Shown one piece after another: positions 24,893 to 34,810 of a stretch of 64,000 nucleotides of DNA (position 1 is its first letter; the number at the start of each line of letters is the position of its first letter). This DNA comes from Pseudoalteromonas sp. MSK9-3. GTDB lineage: Bacteria; Pseudomonadota; Gammaproteobacteria; Enterobacterales; Alteromonadaceae. The position numbers were made by a program, and so were the translations under genes. The notes beneath the pieces are model-generated. The model was not told the DNA's origin. It made no database searches and saw only the letters and a list, made by a program, of their open reading frames with translations. The DNA lies in the NCBI RefSeq assembly GCF_003590335.1, contig NZ_MIET01000024.1:1-64000 (forward strand), read 5' to 3'.

Positions 24893-25427
24893 CAATGGTC
24901 TCCATATTCGCCTTTAAGTATTGTTTGGCATATCGCAAACGGGTTTTAATGGTTTCTTGGTTATGATGTGTGATCTGTGAAATCTCTTGCAGTGAGAACC
25001 CTTCAAGTTGAAGCATGAGTGCTTCACGCTGCAAAAATGGTAATGTGATCATGGCTTGGCGCAGAGCATCTACGTCTGTGTTATCTGACTGCGCTGCGAT
25101 TAACGTTGTTTCATCGAGTTGCACAATTCTTTTTGTTTTGCGTAACTCGTCAATTAATGCGTTGCGAGCAATACAAAATAGCCATGCTTTTGGGGTGCTT
25201 TGCTGATGATAAGTATGGCGTTTTTCTACGACATTCAGCCACGTTTTTTGGCAAATATCATCAGCCAATACACGGTTACTTTGGCTGCTGATAAAGTGAA
25301 ATATATCATGGCTATATTCATCAATAGCTTGTTCAAGAAAGTGATCTTGGCCTGTTCTTTTGTATTCATGCAGTGGATCATCAGCTGGCGTATTTAACTT
25401 TAACCATGATCTTAAGGCTATTAGCAT
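24885..25427 (-). CDS. ECF-type RNA polymerase sigma factor
   Basis: The 180-residue protein has region 2 (DIFHFISSQSNRVLADDICQKTWLNVVEK, about residues 41-69), then KAWLFCIARNALIDELRK, and a region 4 HTH with LPFLQREALMLQLEGFS and the recognition segment NQETIKTRLRYAKQYLK. There is no region 1 or 3, so it belongs to the ECF group. It is followed by an overlapping membrane protein that probably inhibits it. It is preceded on the same strand by a tonB-like gene 53 bases upstream. Its regulon is unknown; envelope or TonB-dependent uptake functions would fit. Confidence 0.9.
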   Translation of the reverse strand: MLIALRSWLKLNTPADDPLHEYKRTGQDHFLEQAIDEYSHDIFHFISSQSNRVLADDICQKTWLNVVEKRHTYHQQSTPKAWLFCIARNALIDELRKTKRIVQLDETTLIAAQSDNTDVDALRQAMITLPFLQREALMLQLEGFSLQEISQITHHNQETIKTRLRYAKQYLKANMETIDG

Positions 25428-25480
25428 AGGCTTTCCTCAAAGTTAACGGGTAAACACCGCGTTGTATTTACCCAATAAAG

Positions 25481-26107
25481 TTACTGACTCAATTTGAACT
25501 CTAGCACAACATTTTGATTAGGTTGAGCGATGGCTTGTCCATCGACTATTTTTGGCCTGTATTTCCAGCGTTTGATAGCACGCAAGGCTTCTTTGTTAAA
25601 AATACGCTTTGGTTGTGCATTCACGACGGTGGCATGGGTGACCTGACCATTGGGAGCAATGGTAAAATGAAGTTGTACCCATCCTTCTATCCCCTCACGT
25701 GCAGCTGTAATTGGGTATTTGGGTTCAGAGCGCACAATGGCGGTTGCCTCAGTATCTTGTGGACTCAATATAGGGGGAGCATGTTTTATGTCACCAATAT
25801 TAAGGGTCGGTGTAAATGTGAAGGCGGTATCCACGGGGGCCGCAGAAGTACTCTCTATTGGCCTTGGTGGCTGTACTTTTGGCGCTGGCGGCGGTGGTAA
25901 TACATTTTTGATTTTTACTTCTGAGTCTTCCTTATTTACGAAAAGAGCGAGGTCTATCACCTCTGGTACTGCTGGCGCTTTTATTTGGTCTTGACTGATC
26001 AATTGATCCATAAATACAAAAGCCGCAAATGTTACCAGTAAGGCACCTGCCGCAGAGACGACTACTTTAGCAATAGAGGGGATCGGACTATAGACGATTG
26101 CTGACAT
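25481..26107 (-). CDS. tonB: TonB-family energy transducer
   Basis: TonB proteins transmit the inner-membrane proton gradient to outer-membrane receptors. The 208-residue protein has one N-terminal membrane anchor (residues about 11-31). A proline-rich periplasmic spacer follows (PPPPAPKVQPPRP near 66-78). The C-terminal TonB domain carries EPKYPITAAREGIEGWV and the family's RAIKRWKYRPKIVDG. AAGGA precedes the ATG. No exbB or exbD lies nearby. It is the first gene of a likely tonB-sigma-anti-sigma unit, so the sigma pair may tune TonB-dependent transport. Confidence 0.92.
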   Translation of the reverse strand: MSAIVYSPIPSIAKVVVSAAGALLVTFAAFVFMDQLISQDQIKAPAVPEVIDLALFVNKEDSEVKIKNVLPPPPAPKVQPPRPIESTSAAPVDTAFTFTPTLNIGDIKHAPPILSPQDTEATAIVRSEPKYPITAAREGIEGWVQLHFTIAPNGQVTHATVVNAQPKRIFNKEALRAIKRWKYRPKIVDGQAIAQPNQNVVLEFKLSQ

Positions 26108-26233
26108 AGCATATTCCTTTTATAGGTTAGTTATTTCATAGAACGAAGTAAGATCAAAAAAGGGGTGAACTTTTATTTTTTTTTCTAAAATTGCGAGTAC
26201 AATCCGCAGCAGTTGTATTTTAGAGATCCCCCT

Positions 26234-26740
26234 ATGAAGTTAGAGACAATTAATAAAGCCAGATACCGTAAGCACCTCAACTATGTTATTGGTGCGTGTG
26301 TTGTTGCATTAACAGCAGGTAGTTTAGGTATCGCACAGTGTTTGATCGCTCTGTTCCCTGACTCGGATGGGAGTCACTTTCATTGGAATCTAACCGGTGT
26401 CATTCTTACGAGTGTGGCAATTGGTGTCGTACTGTTGAAAGTGAAACATCATGCATTTATGTATGAAGTGGCCTATGTATGGGATTTAAAGCAAGCGCTT
26501 AATAAAATCACTCGAAAAATGGCGAAATTAAAGAAAGCTGCAGAGCAAGGCAATGCCGATGCAATGCTGGCTATTCAGTTTAGCTATACGGGTTCTAAAC
26601 AGTTGTGGGAGCTTGATGATAATACCATCACGATGGAAGACTTAGCGATGTGGCAAGCGCAATTGGATGCACTCACTACGCGTTATAATATTGAGTTAGA
26701 TATCACTCATTATCAGTCAAACCTATTAAAGCAATTTTAA
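26234..26740 (+). CDS. DUF3087 family membrane protein
   Basis: The 168-residue protein has two hydrophobic segments (about residues 15-37 and 52-72), then a charged, mostly helical cytoplasmic part ending LLKQF. The N terminus MKLETINKARYRKHLN matches what I recall of DUF3087, a family of unknown function in Pseudoalteromonas and Vibrio. The ATG at 26234 gives this N terminus; an ATG seven codons upstream is possible. It is divergent from tonB and convergent with the diguanylate cyclase gene 6 bases away. Confidence 0.75.
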   Translation: MKLETINKARYRKHLNYVIGACVVALTAGSLGIAQCLIALFPDSDGSHFHWNLTGVILTSVAIGVVLLKVKHHAFMYEVAYVWDLKQALNKITRKMAKLKKAAEQGNADAMLAIQFSYTGSKQLWELDDNTITMEDLAMWQAQLDALTTRYNIELDITHYQSNLLKQF

Positions 26741-26746
26741 GTGCAC

Positions 26747-28306
26747 TTATATTTGATAAAAAGCGAAGTTATTTTTGCTGGTTCTTTTTATCGTATACAT
26801 TGCTACGTCAGCACATTCGACAAGTGCTTTAAGTGAAGTAGCATGCTCTGGGTAGCAGGCAATACCCAAACTCGCGCTGACGACCAAAGTATGCTCTTGA
26901 TCTGCTTTGGTGTAGTTAAACGGGGTTGCAATAACCTTGGTCAGGTTGGTTGCAATGTCTTTGGTTTCTTGGTCAGAAATATTGGCCAAAGCAATTAAAA
27001 ATTCATCTCCACCCCAGCGGCATATTAAATCGTCTGCTCGTACGTTCAGTTTTAATTGTTCTGCAATATGTTGCAGCATAGCATCACCAGCATTGTGACC
27101 GTGAATATCATTAATGGGTTTAAATTCATCTAAATCAAGTAATATGAGACTAAATGGGCGTTGTTGATCGAGCCATTCGAGCAAAACTAACTCTGCGCCA
27201 TACCGGTTATTCAAGCCTGTTAAACGATCATACTGTGCCTTTTGTTTAAGTTGTGAAATCATCACTTTCTTCATGGTAATGTCGCTGATAAATACTTGTA
27301 AGTACCATTGGTCATCACTTTCTGTATTGATAATAATAATGTTAAGCCACACTGTTTCCTGCGTTAATTGGTTACTGAACTCAAATTCAGATTGCATGAC
27401 TTGTTTTTGGTTAACGCTATTACTGGTAAAGGTATAGAGAATATCAGGTGTTTTACATGCTTTACCGAGTGCATCAGGAAAGCGTTCTTCTAAATCTAAG
27501 CCTAGCCCGATAAGTAAATCTTGAGCCGCTTCGTTTATAAGCAGGATATCGCCTCGCTCTTTCACCAACAATGTAGGCGAAGAAGACTTTTCAAACATCA
27601 GTCTAAATCGCTTTTCAAACAATTCGATGTCTTTTCTGAGGCTACGTTCTTGCTTAAAAAGTGCTTCAGTGCGGTAAAGTAGTTTGTTTATATTATTAGA
27701 TATTGTACCAATTTCACTGTGCTTGTGCGTTTTTGGAATCGCAATACGCTGGCCTTTACCTGGGGTTATCGCTGCGAGCTGACCACTTAAATAGTTTAGC
27801 GGCTGTGTGATGAGAAAGTACACTAGTACGGCAAAAATGAGTAACATAGGCACAATCACAATCATCAGGGTTCGCACACTTGATAGCGCAATGGCTTGTG
27901 CATTTTGTTCTATGAAAATGGTGTTAGGCTCAATATAAATCGCCCCGATTTGCTCCCCAATAATAAATGGGTTACTCAAGGAAAATGTCACTGGTAAGTC
28001 CGTTTTATAGAGAATGCTTTTTGCCAGCACGCTTTTTAATCCATTGAGCTGGGCACCTAAGATCACGTCATTGCTGACTAAACCATTTAACACTTCATTG
28101 GCTAAATCTTTATCTTCTAAATACGCGGCAATTGATGCGGTTGCTGACACTGTTTGGCCTATTTGCATGATGGTGTTATTTGAGCGCTGCATTTCTTTGT
28201 CAAAGACATTGCTGTAATGCAACTTGGCATAAATAAGCGCAAACACAATCGCAGCACTGGTAACAATGATCAGTAATCGAGTAATTAAACTATGTTTATT
28301 GAGCAA
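26747..28306 (-). CDS. Membrane diguanylate cyclase with PAS-like and GGDEF domains
   Basis: The 519-residue protein makes cyclic di-GMP if active. It has a membrane helix at about 9-28, a periplasmic sensor of about 115 residues, a second helix at about 146-167 and a HAMP-like linker to about 220. A PAS-like domain spans about 232-345, and a GGDEF domain begins near 357. The active motif GGDEF is intact at 432-436. The inhibitory I-site RADD (423-426) lies the expected five residues upstream, so product feedback is likely. The gene overlaps the PstS-like gene by 11 bases, and the outer-membrane protein gene comes first in the same operon. Confidence 0.92.
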   Translation of the reverse strand: MLNKHSLITRLLIIVTSAAIVFALIYAKLHYSNVFDKEMQRSNNTIMQIGQTVSATASIAAYLEDKDLANEVLNGLVSNDVILGAQLNGLKSVLAKSILYKTDLPVTFSLSNPFIIGEQIGAIYIEPNTIFIEQNAQAIALSSVRTLMIVIVPMLLIFAVLVYFLITQPLNYLSGQLAAITPGKGQRIAIPKTHKHSEIGTISNNINKLLYRTEALFKQERSLRKDIELFEKRFRLMFEKSSSPTLLVKERGDILLINEAAQDLLIGLGLDLEERFPDALGKACKTPDILYTFTSNSVNQKQVMQSEFEFSNQLTQETVWLNIIIINTESDDQWYLQVFISDITMKKVMISQLKQKAQYDRLTGLNNRYGAELVLLEWLDQQRPFSLILLDLDEFKPINDIHGHNAGDAMLQHIAEQLKLNVRADDLICRWGGDEFLIALANISDQETKDIATNLTKVIATPFNYTKADQEHTLVVSASLGIACYPEHATSLKALVECADVAMYTIKRTSKNNFAFYQI

Positions 28307-28718
28307 TTGTATATACCACCTTCACTTGAGCAGTCACAGTGTGGGCTGGCACATAAGCCACAGCATTGGCAGTGTGTGCTACTTTGTCCAAGACAGTCAT
28401 GACATCCGGAAATATTTGTGGCGGTGATACCTTGCCACTAAAGCGTACTCGTGACCAATAAGCATTAATTTGATTTATTGAGCGCCCTGTAATTGCACTG
28501 AGAAATGTGGAGCGGATCTGGCTGTCTTTTTGGTAATCGTAGGTCTGCGCCATAGAACCATCCGGAAAGGCGAGGTATTTTCCCATAAACATATCGACGA
28601 CGGCTTTGTGTGAAAGTGCATTGGTTGGGTTTGTTTTGTTGACGATCACCACAATATCTTGTTGTGCTTGCGCCCATGCGGAGAATAACAATAGTAAAAA
28701 TAGGGAAGCTCTTAACAT
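28296..28718 (-). CDS. Small periplasmic PstS-like binding protein
   Basis: The 140-residue product starts with a signal peptide (MLRASLFLLLLFSAWAQA). It continues with IVVIVNKTNPTNALSHKAVVDMFMGKYLAFPDG, the pattern of the short phosphate-ABC-transporter-like binding proteins (residues about 21-53). This family is about half the length of PstS and lacks the second lobe. Its ATG at 28718 overlaps the stop of the upstream gene as TGATG, and its own end overlaps the cyclase gene. The likely role is to bind a small ligand and pass a signal to the diguanylate cyclase; that is inference. Confidence 0.82.
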   Translation of the reverse strand: MLRASLFLLLLFSAWAQAQQDIVVIVNKTNPTNALSHKAVVDMFMGKYLAFPDGSMAQTYDYQKDSQIRSTFLSAITGRSINQINAYWSRVRFSGKVSPPQIFPDVMTVLDKVAHTANAVAYVPAHTVTAQVKVVYTIAQ

Positions 28719-29929
28719 CAGAACACCCAATTAAGGCTAATGCCTAAGGTATTAAAACGATTGTCGGGGTTGGTACTAGGTTTGTGTAAATAAAAGGCCG
28801 ATGGTAGCTGCTGGACATTCGTATGGTCAATTTGTACTTTTAATGCTGAGGTATTATTTAATTCCATTCGCCAAGTGAGTGATAGGGTGTTTTGGTCAAT
28901 TAGGTAAAAATTGGTATGTCGAATAATACTCTGGTACAGGTAGTCGAGCTCAGGGTTTGATACGAGCGGGGGCTCAGGCACTTGATTATTTGATTTGGCA
29001 ATTGATGCAGTTGCCATTAATGTATGTTGGTTAAAACGTTTGCCAATACTGAAATAGCCACTTCTGAGGTGGTTCAGCACTTCTGAATTGGAATTGATAT
29101 AAGAAAGCTCTGATTGAATCAGCCAAGTAGCGTTGTCATATCTTACTCCAATTGCACCATAGTTAAATTGTTTACCCACAATATTTAAAGAGTCTTGAAG
29201 GTGTGGTTGGCTAGGCCAAATTTGTACTGGCACATGCGCTATGGCGTCTTTAAGTTGCTTCTGTTGCGCATTTTCATTCCCTGATTTAGATTGGGTATAG
29301 TTGATTCTATATAACCAGTTATGTCGTTCTAAATCTATGGTTAGTCCCTGAATGTTGGCAAGCTCTGCATTCCAATAAAAGTTGTCATCACTGACAATAG
29401 GTGCTGTTGAGCGACCAACAAAGGCATGCAAACCTAATAAACCTAAAGAGGTTGGCGTTTTATAACGCGCGTCTATACCATCGATGTTTTGATGAGGAAT
29501 AATCGCGTAAAACTCTGTTGGCAAATGTTCATGGGTAAAGGAGTAGCCTATATCGCGGTATTCGGTCATCATGAACAGATCAAGTCCGGTTCTTCCTGCA
29601 CGTAGTGTCCAATTCGCGGTGGGCATAAAGCGAATAAACGCCAATTGAGTAAGTGTATCTAAATTATGTTTTTCTTGGTCTTTTAAAGCGGCTTGAATAA
29701 CGGTTTGCCAGCGGGCTGAGTATTGCCACTCTAGTTGCATGCCGATAGATGAATTGTATAGACCCATTTCATTATCGCGTACCCCATGAGGCTGAGAGAT
29801 CAAGTGCCGTATTTTTGCTGTGTCAGATGAGCTGGTTGTCAGTGATAGATTTGCAAACCCATCAAAATTAAAAGTCGAACACTCAGCTGTTAAATGTGTG
29901 AAGAATAATAAGGCAGCCAATAGTCTCAT
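28718..29929 (-). CDS. Outer-membrane beta-barrel protein, porin-like
   Basis: The 403-residue protein has a signal peptide (MRLLAALLFFTHLTAEC). Alternating polar and hydrophobic strands follow throughout, and it ends in LNWVF, with the C-terminal phenylalanine typical of BAM-inserted barrels. Pieces such as WTLRAGRTGLDLFMMTEYRDIGYSF and IGVRYDNATWLIQSELSYI look like porin strands (the first begins near residue 113). I cannot assign a substrate. It is the first gene of a three-gene operon with a PstS-like protein and a diguanylate cyclase, both translationally coupled. Confidence 0.8.
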   Translation of the reverse strand: MRLLAALLFFTHLTAECSTFNFDGFANLSLTTSSSDTAKIRHLISQPHGVRDNEMGLYNSSIGMQLEWQYSARWQTVIQAALKDQEKHNLDTLTQLAFIRFMPTANWTLRAGRTGLDLFMMTEYRDIGYSFTHEHLPTEFYAIIPHQNIDGIDARYKTPTSLGLLGLHAFVGRSTAPIVSDDNFYWNAELANIQGLTIDLERHNWLYRINYTQSKSGNENAQQKQLKDAIAHVPVQIWPSQPHLQDSLNIVGKQFNYGAIGVRYDNATWLIQSELSYINSNSEVLNHLRSGYFSIGKRFNQHTLMATASIAKSNNQVPEPPLVSNPELDYLYQSIIRHTNFYLIDQNTLSLTWRMELNNTSALKVQIDHTNVQQLPSAFYLHKPSTNPDNRFNTLGISLNWVF

Positions 29930-30172
29930 TGTTTAGGTCCGACGGTACAGTGCACGTTGAAGGTGTGATCTTAAGTTAAGATTAGCTGGTGTTATTTGTA
30001 ATTCAATAATAGAGGGGGGTTAAGGCAGATTATTTGTTGTTAAGTATTGAACTCATGATGATGTGGTTACGTATAACGAACTTGTTTTTTTCTATTTCAA
30101 CACCATATCTATATTATTGCAGAGAATGACTGTGATAATATCACATTAATTAATTTTATAGGTTCTGAAGTC

Positions 30173-30790
30173 GTGGCAGAAGTAAGAGCGAGAGTTCAGC
30201 TGAATGTGGGGCAGCATAGTCATATCCCCGCGGAAATCGTGTCATTTAGTGGCTTACAAGATGGGCAAGAGCATGTGGCATTGATTTTTAATCAAGCAGA
30301 GTCAGAGCAAGAGATCCCGCTGATCCGTATGCACTCAGAGTGCTTAACGGGTGATGTATTTCACTCGTCGCGTTGTGATTGCGGTGAGCAATTAAACGAG
30401 TGTATTGAAACAATGCACCAACAAGGTGGCATATTATTGTACCTTCGTCAGGAGGGCAGAGGTATTGGTCTATACAATAAGATAGATGCCTATGTGCTGC
30501 AATCTCAAGGTATGAATACCTATGAAGCCAATAACCACCTGGGCTTTGACGACGACTTACGAGACTTTTCAGATGCTGTATTAATGCTAAAGGCGATGGG
30601 CTTATCTCATGTCAAACTGATGACCAATAACCCAAAAAAACTCAACGCGCTGCGTAATGCAGGGATAACAGTTGATGAAGTTGTAGGCACGGAAGCACAT
30701 GTTAAAGCTGGTAACCGAAGCTACCTTGAGACAAAAGTAAAACATGGCGACCACATGTTGAATATTAAGAAAATATCAAAATCAGAATAA
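30173..30790 (+). CDS. ribA: GTP cyclohydrolase II
   Basis: RibA carries out the first step of riboflavin synthesis, opening GTP to a diaminopyrimidine. The 205-residue protein holds the zinc cysteines Cys57, Cys68 and Cys70 in [20 protein letters not shown], plus [22 protein letters not shown] and [12 protein letters not shown]. All are hallmarks of the stand-alone enzyme without a RibB domain. It uses a GTG start. I looked for an FMN riboswitch in the 240 bases upstream and saw none. A terminator follows. Confidence 0.97.
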   Translation: MAEVRARVQLNVGQHSHIPAEIVSFSGLQDGQEHVALIFNQAESEQEIPLIRMHSECLTGDVFHSSRCDCGEQLNECIETMHQQGGILLYLRQEGRGIGLYNKIDAYVLQSQGMNTYEANNHLGFDDDLRDFSDAVLMLKAMGLSHVKLMTNNPKKLNALRNAGITVDEVVGTEAHVKAGNRSYLETKVKHGDHMLNIKKISKSE

Positions 30791-30812
30791 GTTGTAATTT
30801 GCTTTACTTTTG

Positions 30813-30838
30813 AATGCGGCTCTTTGTGCCGCATTTTT
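30813..30838 (+). terminator. Rho-independent terminator of ribA
   Basis: AATGCGGC (30813-30820) pairs with GCCGCATT (30828-30835) and is followed by T residues, 22 bases after the ribA stop. Confidence 0.88.
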
Positions 30839-30927
30839 ACTTTCTACGCTAGTCAAATCGAGCGATAAACTCGCAATTTTGTTCCTCTTGGGTATAATCT
30901 GCATGTTTTTATAAGCTTTGAGCCGTT

Positions 30928-31734
30928 ATGTCACCAGAATTTAAAGTATTTAAAGCCGCCATGGGTATACAGTGGTTAAAGGCCGGTTGGGTTATTTTTA
31001 AAACTCAGCCCATGACGTTTGTTTTCATGTATTTATTTATCGTTATATCAGCGCTTATTCCGCTGATAGCGCCACCACTGCAGATATTAGCTGCTTTTGC
31101 ATCGCCATTTTTAACCGCGGGGATGTATATGGCGGTGATCAGCAAACAACAGGGAAAAAGTATCAGTCTTGCGGATATCTTGGCACCCTTTAGTGCAAAA
31201 GGCCGGCGCTTAAACTTATTTCGCCTAGGTTTGTACCAGATGGGGGTGATTATTTTATTGACCCTGCTGGCTGATCTGCTTTTTTCTGACGCGTTCGCGA
31301 TTATGCAAGAGGCAACGCCAAACCAGCAGCCAGATGAGCTGTTAAATGCGGTACTGGCCAGTTTATCGATGTCAGATATTATGCTGTTTGCAATCGCACA
31401 TTGTGTGAACTTAATGGCGTTTGCTTATGCGTTACCACTGGTGTTTTTTAAAGGTGAAACACGTATTTTCAAAGCGATTATGCAATCTCTCACTGTATTT
31501 CAAAAAAATATGGCGCCATTGGGTCTTTATGGCCTTATGATTGCTTTATTAATCGTAGCTTCAATACCGCTTAGTATGATCCCATTATTGGTTATTATTC
31601 CCTTGTCTTATATTAGCTTTTTCGTCTCATTCCAGGCTATTTTTATGGCAGATGAAACGCCTTCTAAGCCTCAAGACTCAGTGACACAAGACAGTACAAG
31701 CGAAGATAATAATACAGGGCGATTTGACGCTTAG
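30928..31734 (+). CDS. BPSS1780 family membrane protein
   Basis: The 268-residue protein has about six hydrophobic segments and a Ser/Asp-rich cytoplasmic C-terminal tail of about 25 residues. The N-terminal GIQWLKAGWVIFKTQP and the later SPFLTAGMYM and LPLVFF are typical of the BPSS1780-type (COG5473-like) membrane family of unknown function. Its stop codon is directly followed by the recX start. It occupies the place where recA sits in E. coli. Confidence 0.8.
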   Translation: MSPEFKVFKAAMGIQWLKAGWVIFKTQPMTFVFMYLFIVISALIPLIAPPLQILAAFASPFLTAGMYMAVISKQQGKSISLADILAPFSAKGRRLNLFRLGLYQMGVIILLTLLADLLFSDAFAIMQEATPNQQPDELLNAVLASLSMSDIMLFAIAHCVNLMAFAYALPLVFFKGETRIFKAIMQSLTVFQKNMAPLGLYGLMIALLIVASIPLSMIPLLVIIPLSYISFFVSFQAIFMADETPSKPQDSVTQDSTSEDNNTGRFDA

Positions 31735-32199
31735 ATGGATGATAAAAGTAAGCAAAAACTAAAAAATTATGTATTGTGGTTACTGGCTCGCCAAGAATAC
31801 TCAAAGAAAGAGTTAACCACAAAGCTCAAGGCGAAAGAAGCGTCTGAGAGTTATATTGAAGCGCTTTTAAGTTGGTGTGAAAGGCTAGGATATATCGATG
31901 AAGATCGATATTGTGAGAGCTTTTTACGACGACAAATAAATAAGGGCCTTGGCCAAAGAAGAGTGTTGGCTGAGGCAATGAATAAAGGGGTTGATCGAGC
32001 CCAGTTGGTGCAACTAATAGAAACCCTTGAAGTTGATTGGTTTCAGTTGGCACAGGCCGCGTATGAAAAAAAATATGCAATAACGCCCCCTAACCTCGAT
32101 TACAAAGAAAAGGCAAAGCGGGTGCGATACATGATGTATCGTGGCTTTGGCTATGAAGAAATAGATTTTGCAATGCAAGCAGCAACAATGGGTGAATAA
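31735..32199 (+). CDS. recX: Regulatory protein RecX
   Basis: RecX binds RecA filaments and limits their extension. The 154-residue protein has the three-repeat helical RecX fold: [16 protein letters not shown], then [31 protein letters not shown] (residues about 47-77), and a final [16 protein letters not shown]. The ATG comes immediately after the stop of the preceding gene, with no clear ribosome site of its own, suggesting coupled translation. recA is not in this window. alaS follows after 4 bases, as in the E. coli order recA-recX-alaS. Confidence 0.93.
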   Translation: MDDKSKQKLKNYVLWLLARQEYSKKELTTKLKAKEASESYIEALLSWCERLGYIDEDRYCESFLRRQINKGLGQRRVLAEAMNKGVDRAQLVQLIETLEVDWFQLAQAAYEKKYAITPPNLDYKEKAKRVRYMMYRGFGYEEIDFAMQAATMGE

Positions 32200-32203
32200 T
32201 CAC

Positions 32204-34807
32204 ATGCAGCACATGACTACCGCACAGATCAGGCAAGCGTTTTTAGACTACTTTGCCACTCAACAACACCAAATTGTCCCTTCAAGCTCGCTGATCCCGG
32301 GTAATGATGCGACTTTGTTATTTAACAATGCGGGCATGGTGCAGTTTAAAGATGTATTTTTAGGCGCGGAATCTCGCCCTTATACCCGCGCTACAAGCTC
32401 TCAACGTTGTGTACGAGCTGGCGGAAAGCATAATGATTTAGAAAATGTCGGTTATACCGCGCGTCACCATACCTTTTTCGAAATGTTGGGTAACTTTAGT
32501 TTTGGTGATTACTTCAAGCAAGAAGCCATTACATTTGCGTGGCAATTCTTAACAGATGTGGTGAAGTTACCAAAAGAGAAGCTGTTGGTAACGGTTTACC
32601 ATACTGATGAAGAAGCGTATGACTTTTGGTCAAAAGAGATAGGCTTAAGTGACGATAAAATTATTCGTATAGATACTGCGGATAATTTTTGGTCAATGGG
32701 TGATACTGGCCCGTGTGGTCCGTGCTCTGAAATATTTTATGACCATGGTGAGCATATTTGGGGTGGCCCTCCAGGATCTCCAGAAGAAGACGGCGATCGC
32801 TTTATTGAGATCTGGAACTTGGTATTTATGCAATATAACCGTCACGCTGACGGGTCTATGGAGCCTCTGCCGAAGCAATCGGTTGATACGGGAATGGGCC
32901 TAGAGCGTATCGCTGCAATTTTGCAAGGCGTGCACTCAAATTATGAAATTGATTTATTCCAAGGGTTAATAAAAGCGGCTGCTGTGGTAACCAATGCCAA
33001 AGATTTAGAAGATAAATCTTTACGCGTTGTTGCTGATCATATTCGTTCGTGTGCGTTTTTGGTATCGGATGGCGTTATGCCATCAAACGAAGGTCGTGGC
33101 TATGTATTACGTCGGATCATTCGTCGTGCTGTGCGTCATGGTAATAAGTTAGGCGCATCAGGTGCATTCTTTTATAAGTTGGTAGCGGCATTAATTGAAC
33201 AAATGGGTGACGCTTACCCAGAGCTTGCAAAACAACAAGCAATCATTGAAAAAGTGCTACGCATAGAAGAAGAGCAATTCGGTAAAACGCTAGAGCGTGG
33301 TTTGGCTATTTTAGAAGAAAGCTTAGCCAGTATCGAAGGCGATGTTATTCCGGGTGAACTGGTCTTTAAGCTTTATGATACTTATGGTTTCCCAGCCGAT
33401 TTAACTGCTGATGTGGCGCGTGAACGCTTCATGACGATTGATGAGCGTGGCTTCCAAGAATGTATGGAAGTTCAGCGTAAAAAAGCACAACAAGCTGGTA
33501 AGTTTGGTGCAGATTATAATGAACAATTAAAGTCTGAAAAATCAACAGATTTTAAAGGTTATGATGCTGAACACTACACAGGCACCGTCATTGAGCTCTT
33601 TTTTGAAGGGCAAGCAGTTAATGTACTAGAAGATGGGCAAGAAGGGATTGTGGTGCTCGACAGAACCCCTTTCTATGCTGAATCTGGTGGTCAGGTTGGT
33701 GACTCAGGTACACTGACGGTGACAGGTGGTGAATTTGCGGTTGTTGATACGCGTAAGCTAGGTAATGCATTTGCCCACCATGGCACAGTACAAGGGCGAA
33801 TTGGTATTAATGACAAAGCCGATGCGCAAATTGACAGCGAGCGTCGTGAACGTATCAAGAAAAACCACACTGGCACACATATACTGCATGAAGCGCTTCG
33901 CCAATTGTTAGGCGATCATGTTGCACAAAAAGGCTCACTTGTGATGCCTGATAAGTTACGTTTTGACTTTTCTCACTTTGAAGGTGTAACGAAGGCGCAA
34001 CTACGTGAACTCGAAGATGCCGTTAATGCCGAGATCCGCAGTAACTTTGCGCTTGATACACAGTTAATGGACATTGATGACGCCAAAGCAAAAGGGGCGA
34101 TGGCCTTGTTTGGTGAAAAGTATGATGACGAAGTGCGAGTGGTGTCTATTGGTGGTTATTCAATAGAATTATGTGGTGGAACACACGTTCAACGTACGGG
34201 TGATATTGGTCTATTTAAGATAGTGTCTGAAGGCGGTATTGCAGCGGGTGTGCGTCGTATTGAAGCCGTTACAGGTGAAGATGCGATTGCTTATGTTGCA
34301 CAGCAAGAGCAACAGTTAGCTGAGATTGCCGCCCTTGTGAAAGGTGATAGTCATAACGCACTAGAAAAAGTGAGTGCGCTACTTGAAAAAGCCAAAGGCT
34401 TAGAAAAGCAGGTTTCTCAGTTAAACGATAAGTTAGCAAGTGCAGCAGGTGCGTCATTATTAGATTCTGCAGTTGACGTTAACGGCATCAAGCTATTGGT
34501 TGCTAATGTCGCTGGTACTGAATCAAAAGCACTGCGTGGCATGGTCGATGACCTTAAAAATAAGATGGGCTCGGGGGTGATTGCACTGGGTGTTGCTAAC
34601 GGCGATAAAGTGAGCTTGATCACCGGTGTGACAAAAGATCTTATCGGCAAACTTAAAGCCGGTGAGTTAGTGAATCACATGGCTGCACAAGTTGGCGGAA
34701 AAGGCGGTGGTCGTCCAGATATGGCGCAAGCGGGTGGCTCAGAGCCGCAAAACCTAGATGCGGCACTGGCGAGTGTTAATGCTTGGGTTGCTGAGAAAAC
34801 TCAGTAA
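32204..34807 (+). CDS. alaS: Alanyl-tRNA synthetase
   Basis: AlaS charges tRNA-Ala and hydrolyses mischarged Ser- and Gly-tRNA-Ala. The 867-residue protein has the class II catalytic domain ([35 protein letters not shown]) and the editing domain with zinc motif HTGTHILH and CGGTH. A C-terminal domain ends with [16 protein letters not shown] chose the ATG at 32204 because GGTGA lies 8 bases upstream and the start then matches the family; an ATG at 32213 is the alternative. It is in line with recX and lysC. Confidence 0.97.
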   Translation: MQHMTTAQIRQAFLDYFATQQHQIVPSSSLIPGNDATLLFNNAGMVQFKDVFLGAESRPYTRATSSQRCVRAGGKHNDLENVGYTARHHTFFEMLGNFSFGDYFKQEAITFAWQFLTDVVKLPKEKLLVTVYHTDEEAYDFWSKEIGLSDDKIIRIDTADNFWSMGDTGPCGPCSEIFYDHGEHIWGGPPGSPEEDGDRFIEIWNLVFMQYNRHADGSMEPLPKQSVDTGMGLERIAAILQGVHSNYEIDLFQGLIKAAAVVTNAKDLEDKSLRVVADHIRSCAFLVSDGVMPSNEGRGYVLRRIIRRAVRHGNKLGASGAFFYKLVAALIEQMGDAYPELAKQQAIIEKVLRIEEEQFGKTLERGLAILEESLASIEGDVIPGELVFKLYDTYGFPADLTADVARERFMTIDERGFQECMEVQRKKAQQAGKFGADYNEQLKSEKSTDFKGYDAEHYTGTVIELFFEGQAVNVLEDGQEGIVVLDRTPFYAESGGQVGDSGTLTVTGGEFAVVDTRKLGNAFAHHGTVQGRIGINDKADAQIDSERRERIKKNHTGTHILHEALRQLLGDHVAQKGSLVMPDKLRFDFSHFEGVTKAQLRELEDAVNAEIRSNFALDTQLMDIDDAKAKGAMALFGEKYDDEVRVVSIGGYSIELCGGTHVQRTGDIGLFKIVSEGGIAAGVRRIEAVTGEDAIAYVAQQEQQLAEIAALVKGDSHNALEKVSALLEKAKGLEKQVSQLNDKLASAAGASLLDSAVDVNGIKLLVANVAGTESKALRGMVDDLKNKMGSGVIALGVANGDKVSLITGVTKDLIGKLKAGELVNHMAAQVGGKGGGRPDMAQAGGSEPQNLDAALASVNAWVAEKTQ

Positions 34808-34810
34808 CAG

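Noticed and set aside
29930..30172. FMN riboswitch upstream of ribA
   Set aside because: None of the conserved RFN-element blocks can be found; the region is short and AT-rich.
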